From an uncultured Prevotellaceae bacterium (GTDB lineage: Bacteria; Bacteroidota; Bacteroidia; Bacteroidales; Bacteroidaceae): 64,000 bases of DNA. The stretch is taken from positions 5,899-69,898 of the forward strand of contig CADCEQ010000022.1 in NCBI GenBank assembly GCA_902800435.1, written 5' to 3'. This document shows, in pieces, positions 1 to 7,367 of this stretch (within the stretch, counting starts at the first letter, position 1; the number at the start of each line of letters is the position of its first letter). Under the pieces are notes generated by a model. The model was given only the letters and a program-made list of their open reading frames with translations, had not been told where the DNA came from and ran no database searches. Position numbers and translations under genes: made by a program.

Positions 1-14
1 TCTTCATAATCAAA

Positions 15-980
15 TCAGTAAGCTTCGCGGTATTTACTCTCGTCCTTGTCGTCGAGCATCGAGAGGTACGACTGGTAGCGGCTCTGGGCTATGAGGTGGT
101 CGTCGACGGCCCGGAGCACGGCGCAGCCAGGCTCGTGGGTATGTGTGCAGTTGCTGAAGCGGCAGTCCTTCGAGAAGCGGAAGATTTCGCGGAAGTAGCT
201 GGAAATCTCCTCGCGCTCCATGTCGAACGTGCCGAAGCCCTTGATGCCCGGCGTGTCGATGAGGTAGGAAGCCCCCTCGGAGGCAGTAGGGGAGGCCAGG
301 CTTATCATCTCCGAGAACGTGGTGGTGTGCTGCCCAGCCTGGTGGGCATCGCTGATTTCAGCGGTGCGCAGGTTGGCACCGGGGACGAGGCGGTTGATGA
401 GCGTCGACTTCCCTACGCCGCTGTTGCCGCTGAGCAGCGTCACCTTGCCACATAAGAGCGGACGCAGTTCGTCGACGCCCTGCCCCGTGACGGCGGAAAC
501 CTGGCGGCACTCATAGCCGATGGTCTCGTAGAGCGTGACCATCATCTGCTGGTAGTGCTGCTCGTCGGCGCTGAGCGTGTCGGTCTTGTTGAACACCAGG
601 ACGACAGGCACGCTGTAGGCTTCGGCCGAAGCGAGGAAACGGTCGATGAACGTGGTGGAGGTTTCGGGGCGGACAACGGTTACGATGAGCAGTGCCTGGT
701 CGACGTTAGCCGCCAGGATGTGACTCTGCTTCGAGAGGTTGATGCTCTTGCGGATGATGTAGTTGCGGCGGTCGTCGATGCCGGTAATCCAGCAGCCCCC
801 CTCCTGGCCTCCCCCTGTCGAGGGGGAGGAAAGCGTCACACGGTCGCCGACGGCCACGGGGTTCGTGCTCCGTATGCCTTTGATACGGAAGTTCCCCTTT
901 ACTTTACAATCAAGCAACTGGCCATCGTCGGTGCGGACGGTGTACCAGCTGCCTGTATTCTTGACAACAAGACCTTTCAC
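15..980 (-). CDS. rsgA: Ribosome small subunit-dependent GTPase A (RsgA/YjeQ)
   Basis: Circularly permuted GTPase that helps mature the 30S ribosomal subunit in the cytoplasm. The protein (321 aa) has an N-terminal OB fold, then NKTD (131-134) ahead of the P-loop GNSGVGKST (185-193), DTPG (242-245) and a C-terminal zinc knuckle with Cys273, Cys278, His280 and Cys286. The start is a GTG inside a short tandem repeat (975-1001) just after frr, so the usual start region seems to have been remodelled. Two loops, residues about 51-62 and 228-239, are Ser/Pro/Gly-rich. They are encoded by GC-rich palindromes of the same family as repeats near 30-34 kb, so they look like in-frame repeat insertions. 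All catalytic motifs remain intact. It probably shares a transcript with frr. Confidence 0.95.
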   Translation of the reverse strand: MKGLVVKNTGSWYTVRTDDGQLLDCKVKGNFRIKGIRSTNPVAVGDRVTLSSPSTGGGQEGGCWITGIDDRRNYIIRKSINLSKQSHILAANVDQALLIVTVVRPETSTTFIDRFLASAEAYSVPVVLVFNKTDTLSADEQHYQQMMVTLYETIGYECRQVSAVTGQGVDELRPLLCGKVTLLSGNSGVGKSTLINRLVPGANLRTAEISDAHQAGQHTTTFSEMISLASPTASEGASYLIDTPGIKGFGTFDMEREEISSYFREIFRFSKDCRFSNCTHTHEPGCAVLRAVDDHLIAQSRYQSYLSMLDDKDESKYREAY

Positions 981-1001
981 TTTTCACTCTTCACTTTTCA
1001 C
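975..1001 (-). repeat. GTGAAAAGTGAAGAG word repeat at the rsgA start
   Basis: On the minus strand the gap between frr and rsgA is made of repeated GTGAAAA/GTGAAGA words that run into the rsgA start codon (GTG, 980-978). The same words recur at 30494-30515, at the end of a gene remnant. Upstream GTG triplets in the repeat make the start slightly ambiguous. Confidence 0.7.
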
Positions 1002-1011
1002 GAGCGAAGCG

Positions 1012-1572
1012 CTACACGGTCATGATTTCCTTGTTCTTGGCCTCAATCAGTTCGTCGAGCTTCTTGATGTACTTGTCGTGAATCTTCTGGAGCTCCAGCT
1101 CGGCGTCCTTCTCGTTGTCCTCAGAGAGTCCGTCCTTGATGGCCTTCTTCAGCTTGTCCTTGATGTCACTACGCACGTTGCGAACCTCGACCTTGGCCTT
1201 CTCGGCAATCTTGTTGCACTGCTTCACCAGGTCGCGGCGGCGCTCCTCGGTAGGCTGCGGAATGCCGAGACGGATGACCTCGCCGTTGTTCTCGGGCGTG
1301 ATGCCCACGTCGCTGTCCATGATGGCCTTCTCAATGTCGCGAATCTGCTTGCGGTCCCACGGCTTGATGGAAATGGTGCGGGCGTCGGGCGTCATCACGG
1401 TTGCTACTTGGTTCAGGGGCACCTTACTGCCGTAAGACATCACCCTGACACCGTCGAGAATGGCTACGTTGGCACGGCCGGCGCGGATGCGGTTCAGCTC
1501 CTCTTCCAGGAACATGGCAGCCATCTCCATTCTCTCCTCACTCTTCTTCAAAGTCTCTTTTACGTCTATCAT
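1012..1572 (-). CDS. frr: Ribosome recycling factor
   Basis: Releases ribosomes from mRNA after termination, together with EF-G. The 186-aa product starting MIDVKETLKK matches the usual length and the two-domain, helix-rich pattern of the family, including the RAGRANVAILDGVRV segment near the N-terminus. I chose the ATG at 1572 over a longer in-frame start at 1602, because the extra ten residues do not belong to the family and overlap the promoter (-7 box at 1600-1607). rsgA follows 31 bp downstream, an operon-like arrangement. Confidence 0.95.
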   Translation of the reverse strand: MIDVKETLKKSEERMEMAAMFLEEELNRIRAGRANVAILDGVRVMSYGSKVPLNQVATVMTPDARTISIKPWDRKQIRDIEKAIMDSDVGITPENNGEVIRLGIPQPTEERRRDLVKQCNKIAEKAKVEVRNVRSDIKDKLKKAIKDGLSEDNEKDAELELQKIHDKYIKKLDELIEAKNKEIMTV

Positions 1573-1599
1573 ATTTCTGCGTTTTAAGTTTTCTGCCCC

Positions 1600-1607
1600 C
1601 AAAAGTA
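1600..1607 (-). promoter_or_regulatory. -7 box (TACTTTTG) for frr-rsgA
   Basis: Bacteroidetes-type -7 element about 28 bp upstream of the frr ATG, read on the minus strand. It is divergent from the promoter at 1659-1689. Confidence 0.55.
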
Positions 1608-1658
1608 ACGCTTTTCCCTGAAACTGCCAAGCGTTTTACATTTTTTTTATTTCTTTAT

Positions 1659-1689
1659 TTTGCTATTCCAGCGAATTTGCCTATCTTTG
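1659..1689 (+). promoter_or_regulatory. Promoter: -33 TTTG, 19-bp spacer, -7 TATCTTTG
   Basis: TTTG at 1659-1662 and TATCTTTG at 1682-1689 match the Bacteroidetes housekeeping promoter with ideal spacing. It drives the AraC-type regulator that starts at 1725. Confidence 0.75.
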
Positions 1690-1724
1690 TGCGCAGAAAA
1701 ACAGTGACAAAAACCTAAGAGCGT

Positions 1725-2615
1725 ATGCAAATCAGCAAATACCTATTGGCCAATGAGCGCGACTCTCTATGGGGCCTCACCGTCAGCACCGTCGGCTATG
1801 AGGACATCAAACCTGGAGACTCCTACCCCACCCGCGGCCACGCTGACGGATACTACTTCGAACTGGAGCGCGGACGCGAGCTCAACGAATACCAGCTGCT
1901 TTACCTTACCGAAGGTGAAGGCATATTCCACAGCGCCACCGTCCGCGAGGCGAAGCTGCGCGAGGGCGACCTCTGGCTGCTCTTCCCCGGCGAGTGGCAC
2001 TCCTACCACCCCGACCCCAAGACCGGGTGGAAGAGCTACTGGATAGGTTTCAAGGGGCGCAACATGGACGACCGCGTGCGCGCCGGCTTCCTCTCGCCGC
2101 AGAAACCCGTCTACCACGTCGGCTTCAGCGATGAGATTGTGCGACTCTACAAGCAGGCATACGACACCGCCGTCATCGAGGCCGCCTACTCGCAGCAGCT
2201 GATGGCCGGCATCGTCAACCACCTCATCGGACTGATGTACTCACTTGAGCGCAACATCCAGCTGAGCCGCAACCAGACGCATGTTGATATGATAAGTAAG
2301 GCTCGCCTGCGCATACGCGAAGCCCTCGAAAGCAACCTCACCATCCAGCAGGTGGCCGAGGAGATGGGCGTCAGCTATTCCAACTTCCGCAAGCTCTTCA
2401 AAGAGCACACCGGCATTTCGCCGGCTATCTACCAGCAGGACCTGCGCCTGCAGCGCGCCAAGGAGCTGCTGTCGACCACCGCTATGAGCGTAAAAGAAAT
2501 AGCCTACCGACTCAACTTTGAGTCGCCAGACTATTTCTCAGCTAAGTTCAAGATCAAGACCGGACGCCGGCCAAGCGAACTCAGAATAGCAGAGAACGCT
2601 CCAGCCAGTAGATGA
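1725..2615 (+). CDS. AraC-family transcriptional regulator
   Basis: Predicted DNA-binding regulator of 296 aa. The N-terminal part (about 1-170) looks like the cupin-type AraC ligand-binding domain, for example LREGDLWLLFPGEWHSYHPD. The C-terminal 100 residues carry two helix-turn-helix motifs, with TIQQVAEEMGVSYSNFRKLF and the second-HTH signature MSVKEIAYRLNFESPDYFSAKFK written here only as landmarks around residues 205-285. It has its own promoter. The rhamnose operon begins 1.4 kb downstream beyond nhaD, so it is a candidate rhamnose regulator (RhaR-like), but this is inference from proximity. Its 3' end overlaps the convergent nhaD gene by 35 bp. Confidence 0.85.
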   Translation: MQISKYLLANERDSLWGLTVSTVGYEDIKPGDSYPTRGHADGYYFELERGRELNEYQLLYLTEGEGIFHSATVREAKLREGDLWLLFPGEWHSYHPDPKTGWKSYWIGFKGRNMDDRVRAGFLSPQKPVYHVGFSDEIVRLYKQAYDTAVIEAAYSQQLMAGIVNHLIGLMYSLERNIQLSRNQTHVDMISKARLRIREALESNLTIQQVAEEMGVSYSNFRKLFKEHTGISPAIYQQDLRLQRAKELLSTTAMSVKEIAYRLNFESPDYFSAKFKIKTGRRPSELRIAENAPASR

Positions 2616-3912
2616 GGATGCCGGCGAGATAGCCCACGAAGGCTATCCACGTGATGCGCTTCATATACCAGCCGAAGGTAATCTTCTCCAATCCCATGAC
2701 CACTACGCCGGCGGCAGAGCCGATGATGAGCATCGAGCCGCCCACACCGGCGCAGTAGGCCAGCAGCTGCCAGAAGATGCCGTCGACGGCCATTGCTCCC
2801 TCGGCGGCCACGGGGTACATGCCCATGCAGCCTGCCACGAGGGGCACGTTGTCGACAATCGACGAGAGCACGCCGATGATGCCGTTGATGACGTAGTAGT
2901 TGCCCGAGAAGGTCTCGTTCAGGCCCTCGCCGAGGGCTGTCAGCACGCCCACCTCCTGCAGCACGGCCACGGCCATCAGAATGCCGAGGAAGAACATGAT
3001 GGTCGAAAGGTCAATCTTGGTCATGATGTCGCTCACGCGCTTGGCCATCGTGTCCTCTTCCGATGTGTTGTAGTGGAAAATCTCAGTCACGGTCCACAGA
3101 ATGCCGAGCACCAGCAGAATGCCCATGAACGGCGGCAGGTGGGTCAGCGTCTTAAAGATAGGCACGAAGCAGAGGCCGCCCACACCGAGCCAGAAGATGA
3201 TGTCGCGCTGCGTCTTCGTAAACTGGCTGACGTCGGCCTTCGGCAGGTTCTGCTCCTTGTCGAACTTCCCCTTCAGCGAGTACTGCAGGATGAACGCCGG
3301 CACAAGCATCGACACGAGCGACGGTATGAAAATCTCGGTCAGCACGCCCTGCGTCGTAATGACGCCCTTAATCCAGAGCATGATGGTCGTCACGTCGCCG
3401 ATGGGCGAGAAGGCACCGCCCGAGTTAGCCGAGATGACGACGAGCGCGGCATAGATGAGCCGGTCCTCGCGAGCCTGCACCAGCTTGCGCAGCACCATAA
3501 TCATCACGATGGAGGTGGTCAGGTTGTCGAGAATGGCCGACAGGAAGAACGTCATGAAGGCCATGCGCCACATCAGCTTGCGCTTCGAGCGCGTCTTCAG
3601 CGTGTCGCGCACGAAGTTGAAGCCACCGTTTGAGTCGACAATCTCGACGATGGTCATAGCGCCCATCAGGAAGAACAGCGTCCCGGCCGCATCGCCCAGG
3701 TGATGCTCGATGACCTCGGCAATGTGGTGAACCACGCTGCCGGCGGCCACGTCAGGATAATACGCGCCAGGCCCCATCATCAGGAGCGTCCAGCACAGCA
3801 CACACATCAGCAGGGCGATGGCCGCCTTGTTGATTTTCGTCACGCTCTCCAAAGCTATGCACAGGTAGCCGATACAGAAGACGGTGACAATCAGGATTGT
3901 TAATGTTGCCAT
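2581..3912 (-). CDS. nhaD: Sodium/proton antiporter, NhaD family
   Basis: Inner-membrane Na+/H+ antiporter of the ion-transporter superfamily. The 443-aa product is almost all hydrophobic segments (about 11-13 helices), with the family landmarks SAILDNLTTSIVM and SANSGGAFSPIGDVTT in the first half and IVDNVPLVAGCMG in the second. The chosen ATG at 3912 follows a good promoter; a longer in-frame start at 3951 would overlap that promoter. The gene is convergent with the AraC regulator and diverges from rhaB, so it is not part of the rhamnose operon. Confidence 0.88.
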   Translation of the reverse strand: MATLTILIVTVFCIGYLCIALESVTKINKAAIALLMCVLCWTLLMMGPGAYYPDVAAGSVVHHIAEVIEHHLGDAAGTLFFLMGAMTIVEIVDSNGGFNFVRDTLKTRSKRKLMWRMAFMTFFLSAILDNLTTSIVMIMVLRKLVQAREDRLIYAALVVISANSGGAFSPIGDVTTIMLWIKGVITTQGVLTEIFIPSLVSMLVPAFILQYSLKGKFDKEQNLPKADVSQFTKTQRDIIFWLGVGGLCFVPIFKTLTHLPPFMGILLVLGILWTVTEIFHYNTSEEDTMAKRVSDIMTKIDLSTIMFFLGILMAVAVLQEVGVLTALGEGLNETFSGNYYVINGIIGVLSSIVDNVPLVAGCMGMYPVAAEGAMAVDGIFWQLLAYCAGVGGSMLIIGSAAGVVVMGLEKITFGWYMKRITWIAFVGYLAGILIYWLERSLLF

Positions 3913-3939
3913 ATTGTATAAAGTAATTGAATTTCGCCG

Positions 3940-3971
3940 CAAAGGTAACACTTTCTTTCCGATAAATCAAA
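3940..3971 (-). promoter_or_regulatory. Promoter for nhaD: -33 TTTG, -7 TACCTTTG
   Basis: On the minus strand TTTG (3971-3968) and TACCTTTG (3947-3940) are 20 bp apart, 28 bp upstream of the nhaD ATG. Confidence 0.65.
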
Positions 3972-4021
3972 AATAAAGGTAAGAAAATCAAATTATCATA
4001 TCGCCCCCGCCTTTTTATTAC

Positions 4022-4029
4022 TACCTTTG
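4022..4029 (+). promoter_or_regulatory. -7 box (TACCTTTG) for the rhamnose operon
   Basis: Lies 40 bp upstream of rhaB. No TTTG is visible at the -33 position, which fits a promoter needing an activator such as an AraC-type protein (inference). Confidence 0.55.
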
Positions 4030-4069
4030 CAAACGTAAACTTAAAACAGCTAATCACAACAAAACAAAT

Positions 4070-5554
4070 ATGGAACAGAAGAAGTATTTCTTTGCCGTAG
4101 ACCTGGGGGCCACCAGCGGCCGCACCATCATCGGCAACATCACCGACGGACGCTTCTCGTTAGAGGAGGTGACGCGATTCCCCAACAACCTCATTGAGCA
4201 GGGGGGCCACTACTACTGGGACATCTACGCCCTCTACTTTGAAATCATCAAGGGACTGAAGGAAGTAGCCCGCCGAGGCCTGGAGATTACCTCCATCGGC
4301 ATCGATACGTGGGGCGTCGACTTCGTCCTCATCGGCAACGACGGTGCTATATTAAGGAATCCGCGCGCATATCGCGATCCTATTACATTCGACGCGATGG
4401 ACGACTACCTGCGCCACGTCGTGTCACGCAAGGAGGTCTACGACATCACGGGCATTCAGTTCCTCAACTTCAACAGCATCTTCCAGCTCTACGCCATGAA
4501 GCGCGAGGGCAACAGCGCCTTCCGCAACGCGCAGAAAATTCTTTTCGTCCCCGACGCTCTCTCATGGATGCTCACCGGCAACGAGGTGTGCGAATATACC
4601 ATCGCCTCGACCAGCCAGCTGCTCGACCCGCGCACCAAACAGCTCGACGAGCGCCTGCTTGCCTCGTTAGGGCTGACGCGCAGCAAGTTCGGTCGCATGG
4701 TGCAGCCGGGAACGGTCATCGGCGTGCTCACCGACGAGGTGCAGCGGCTGACGGGCCTCGGCGCCGTGCCTGTTGTTGCCGTCGCTGGCCACGACACGGG
4801 AGCTGCCGTTGCTGCCGTTCCTGCCAAGGACGAGCAGTTCGCCTACCTGTCGAGCGGCACGTGGAGCCTCATGGGCATCGAGACGAAGGATGCCATCATC
4901 AACGACCTCTCCTACGAGCGCAACTTCACCAACGAAGGCGGCATCGAGGGCACCACCCGCTTCCTGAAGAACATCTGCGGCATGTGGCTCTACGAGCGCT
5001 GCCGACTGGAGTGGCCCGAGGAGGTGCAGAAGCTGAGTCATCCCGAACTGCAGGGGCAGGCTATGACGGTAGAGCCCTTCCGCTCGCTCATCAATCCCGA
5101 CGACCAGATGTTCGCCGCCCCGACGTCGATGATTCAGGCCATCCAGCAGTACTGCCGCCAGACCGGTCAGCCCGTCCCCGAGACGCCCGCCGAGATTTGC
5201 CGCTGCATCTTCGACTCGCTGGCCCTGCGCTATCGTCAGGTCTTCACCTGGCTGCAGGAGTTTGCCCCGTTCCAGCTCGACGTGCTCCACATCATCGGCG
5301 GCGGCTCGCTCAACAAGTATCTCAACCAGTTCACGGCCAACTCTACCGGTGCCACCGTCCTCGCCGGCCCGCAGGAGTGCACCGCCCTCGGCAACATCAT
5401 GCTGCAGGCCAAGGCCGCCGGTCTGGTCAGCGACATCTGGCAGATGCGCCAGATCATTGCCGACTCCCTCGACCTCGTCCGCTACGAACCCCAGGACAAG
5501 GCCCAGTGGGATGCTGCCTACGAAAAATACCTATCAATAGTAGACAAGAAGTGA
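4070..5554 (+). CDS. rhaB: Rhamnulokinase
   Basis: Phosphorylates L-rhamnulose with ATP in the rhamnose pathway. The 494-aa length and FGGY-kinase features fit: N-terminal phosphate-binding FAVDLGATSGRTIIGNI, the sugar-binding region near IGIDTWGVDFVLI, and the ATP-site motifs AGHDTGAAVAAVP and HIIGGGSLNKYLNQF towards the C-terminus. It is the first gene of a plus-strand set with rhaI and rhaT. A 447-bp foreign-looking gene inside inverted repeats separates it from rhaI; without that insert the gap would be about 43 bp. The gene for rhamnulose-1-phosphate aldolase is not in the window. Confidence 0.93.
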   Translation: MEQKKYFFAVDLGATSGRTIIGNITDGRFSLEEVTRFPNNLIEQGGHYYWDIYALYFEIIKGLKEVARRGLEITSIGIDTWGVDFVLIGNDGAILRNPRAYRDPITFDAMDDYLRHVVSRKEVYDITGIQFLNFNSIFQLYAMKREGNSAFRNAQKILFVPDALSWMLTGNEVCEYTIASTSQLLDPRTKQLDERLLASLGLTRSKFGRMVQPGTVIGVLTDEVQRLTGLGAVPVVAVAGHDTGAAVAAVPAKDEQFAYLSSGTWSLMGIETKDAIINDLSYERNFTNEGGIEGTTRFLKNICGMWLYERCRLEWPEEVQKLSHPELQGQAMTVEPFRSLINPDDQMFAAPTSMIQAIQQYCRQTGQPVPETPAEICRCIFDSLALRYRQVFTWLQEFAPFQLDVLHIIGGGSLNKYLNQFTANSTGATVLAGPQECTALGNIMLQAKAAGLVSDIWQMRQIIADSLDLVRYEPQDKAQWDAAYEKYLSIVDKK

Positions 5555-5559
5555 ATTTA

Positions 5560-5600
5560 GAACCTTAAATTCTCATAAATCTCTCACATAATCTTTTGTA
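5560..5600 (+). repeat. Left inverted-repeat arm of the GxxExxY element
   Basis: Begins gaaccttaaat five bases after the rhaB stop. It pairs imperfectly with the reverse complement of 6024-6065 over about 42 bp, with the outer 11 bases identical. The same arm is the left half of the roughly 90-bp palindromes at 30.1-33.9 kb. Confidence 0.8.
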
Positions 5601-5602
5601 GG

Positions 5603-6049
5603 ATGAACTTAGAAGATAAGAGAAGAGACTACTTGAACAAGATGTACAACATCATTGGCGCAGCCATGGATTTGTACAATGAGTTAGGTTATGGCCTTTC
5701 AGAACCTATATATCAGGAGTGTCTCTCTATCATCTGTACCGAGAAAGATATTCCCTGGGAACGCGAAAAGCCGATGACAATGTCATTTCACGGACATGAA
5801 CTGAAAAAGAAATACATAGCAGACTTCGTTTGCTACGGTGACTTGATAGTAGAACTTAAAGCCGTTTCAGAAATAAATGCTGACCATCGAGGGCAATTAT
5901 TCAACTATCTGCGCATGACTGATTCATACGCCGGTCTTCTTATCAACTTCGGAAATCCCAAACGACTCATATCGGAGCGTTACATCTACGACTATATTAC
6001 TGGTAATTATGAATATGTCAGGAGTCAAAAAGATTTTGTGTCCGATTAA
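5603..6049 (+). CDS. GxxExxY-family protein, predicted PD-(D/E)xK-like nuclease
   Basis: A 148-aa protein carrying the name-giving motif Gly31-x-x-Glu34-x-x-Tyr37 (GLSEPIY). Asp74 (IADF) and Glu84-Leu-Lys86 (VELKA) are spaced like a PD-(D/E)xK nuclease core; nuclease activity is inference, as the family is poorly characterised. The gene is clearly more AT-rich than rhaB and rhaI on either side. It lies between inverted-repeat arms (5560-5600 and 6024-6065), and its last residues (SQKDFVSD) and stop codon are encoded by the right arm. The layout suggests a small insertion element placed in an operon gap, in the same orientation as the host transcript. It has no obvious link to rhamnose metabolism. 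Confidence 0.88.
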   Translation: MNLEDKRRDYLNKMYNIIGAAMDLYNELGYGLSEPIYQECLSIICTEKDIPWEREKPMTMSFHGHELKKKYIADFVCYGDLIVELKAVSEINADHRGQLFNYLRMTDSYAGLLINFGNPKRLISERYIYDYITGNYEYVRSQKDFVSD

Positions 6050-6065
6050 TGAAGATTTAAGGTTC
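6024..6065 (+). repeat. Right inverted-repeat arm of the GxxExxY element
   Basis: Reads gtcaaaaagattttgtgtcc then gattaatgaagatttaaggttc. It contains the GxxExxY stop codon at 6047-6049. It closely matches the right half of the palindromes at 30.1-33.9 kb (for example 30838-30878). Confidence 0.8.
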
Positions 6066-6103
6066 TTTGGAAAAATACAATTCTATTAAATACAATTAAT
6101 GTT

Positions 6104-7354
6104 ATGAAAGCAAATCTCATTGAACAGGCTTATGCCGTAGCCAAAGAGCGCTACGCAGCCATTGGCGTCGACACCGACGCAGTACTTGACCAGCTCCAGA
6201 AGCAGCAGCTCTCACTCCACTGCTGGCAGACCGACGACGTCGTCGGCTTCGAGCGCAACGAGGCCCTCTCGGGCGGTATCCAGACCACCGGTAACTACCC
6301 CGGCCGCGCACGCACCATCGACGAGGTGCGCCAGGACATTGAGTTCGTCAAGACCCTCCTCGGCGGCAACCACCGTCTGAACCTCCACGAAATCTACGGC
6401 GACTTCGGCGGCAAGTTCGTCGACCGCGACCAGTGCGGCGTCGAGCACTTCCAGAGCTGGATTGACTGGGCCAAGGAGAACAACATGAAGCTCGACTTCA
6501 ACAGCACGTCGTTCTCGCACCCGAAGAGTGGCGACCTCACGTTGGCCAACCCCGACAAGTCGATCCGCGACTTCTGGATTGAGCACACCAAGCGCTGCCG
6601 CCGCATTGCCGACGCCATGGGTAAGGCTCAGGGCGACCCCTGTATCATGAACATCTGGGTACACGACGGCATGAAGGACATCCCCGTACAGCGCAAGAAG
6701 TACCGCGAGCTGCTCGCCGCCTCGCTCGACGAGATTATGGAGGAGAAGCTCGACGGCGTGAAGAACTGCTTCGAGGCCAAGCTCTTCGGCATCGGCCTGG
6801 AGAGCTACACCGTCGGCTCGCACGACTTCTACACCGCCTACTGCGCTACCCGCAAGTACATCTACACCCTCGACACCGGCCACTACGAGCCCACCGAGAA
6901 CGTCTCTGACTTCGTCTCGACCCTGCTCATGTACGTGCCCGAGCTGATGCTCCACGTCAGCCGCCCCGTGCGCTGGGACTCCGACCACGTGACCATCATG
7001 AACGACCAGACGCTCGACCTCTTCAAGGAGCTCGTCCGCAGCGACGCCCTCGACCGTGCTCACGTCGGACTCGACTACTTCGACGCCAGCATCAACCGCA
7101 TCGGTGCCTACATCATCGGCAGCCGCGCCACGCAGAAGTGCATCCTGCAGGCCATGCTCGAGCCGAAGCAGAAGCTGCGCGAGTATGAGGACAACGGACA
7201 GTACTTCGAGCGCCTCGCCCTGATGGAGGAGGCCAAGTCGATGCCGTTCGGCGCCGTCTACGACTACTTCAACCTGAAGAACAACGTCCCCGTCGGCGAG
7301 GAGTTCATCGCCTGCATCCAGCAGTACGAGAAGGACGTCACGTCGAAGCGATAA
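6104..7354 (+). CDS. rhaI: L-rhamnose isomerase
   Basis: Converts L-rhamnose to L-rhamnulose, the step before RhaB; a cytoplasmic, metal-dependent (beta/alpha)8 barrel. The 416-aa product matches the family in length and in landmark stretches such as SGGIQTTGNYPGRA near residue 57, a metal-ligand region around MNIWVHDGMKD, and LHVSRPVRWDSDHV. It sits in the rhamnose operon after the GxxExxY insert and 13 bp before the GH20 gene. Also named RhaA in enterobacteria. Confidence 0.94.
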   Translation: MKANLIEQAYAVAKERYAAIGVDTDAVLDQLQKQQLSLHCWQTDDVVGFERNEALSGGIQTTGNYPGRARTIDEVRQDIEFVKTLLGGNHRLNLHEIYGDFGGKFVDRDQCGVEHFQSWIDWAKENNMKLDFNSTSFSHPKSGDLTLANPDKSIRDFWIEHTKRCRRIADAMGKAQGDPCIMNIWVHDGMKDIPVQRKKYRELLAASLDEIMEEKLDGVKNCFEAKLFGIGLESYTVGSHDFYTAYCATRKYIYTLDTGHYEPTENVSDFVSTLLMYVPELMLHVSRPVRWDSDHVTIMNDQTLDLFKELVRSDALDRAHVGLDYFDASINRIGAYIIGSRATQKCILQAMLEPKQKLREYEDNGQYFERLALMEEAKSMPFGAVYDYFNLKNNVPVGEEFIACIQQYEKDVTSKR

Positions 7355-7367
7355 ACACAGACTTGCC

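Noticed and set aside
1..7. Start codon of a further minus-strand gene after rsgA
   Set aside because: Only an ATGAAGA is visible before the window ends; nothing can be supported.
5603..6049. A rhamnose-pathway enzyme (mutarotase or similar)
   Set aside because: Motif and composition place it in the GxxExxY family, and flanking inverted repeats mark it as inserted.
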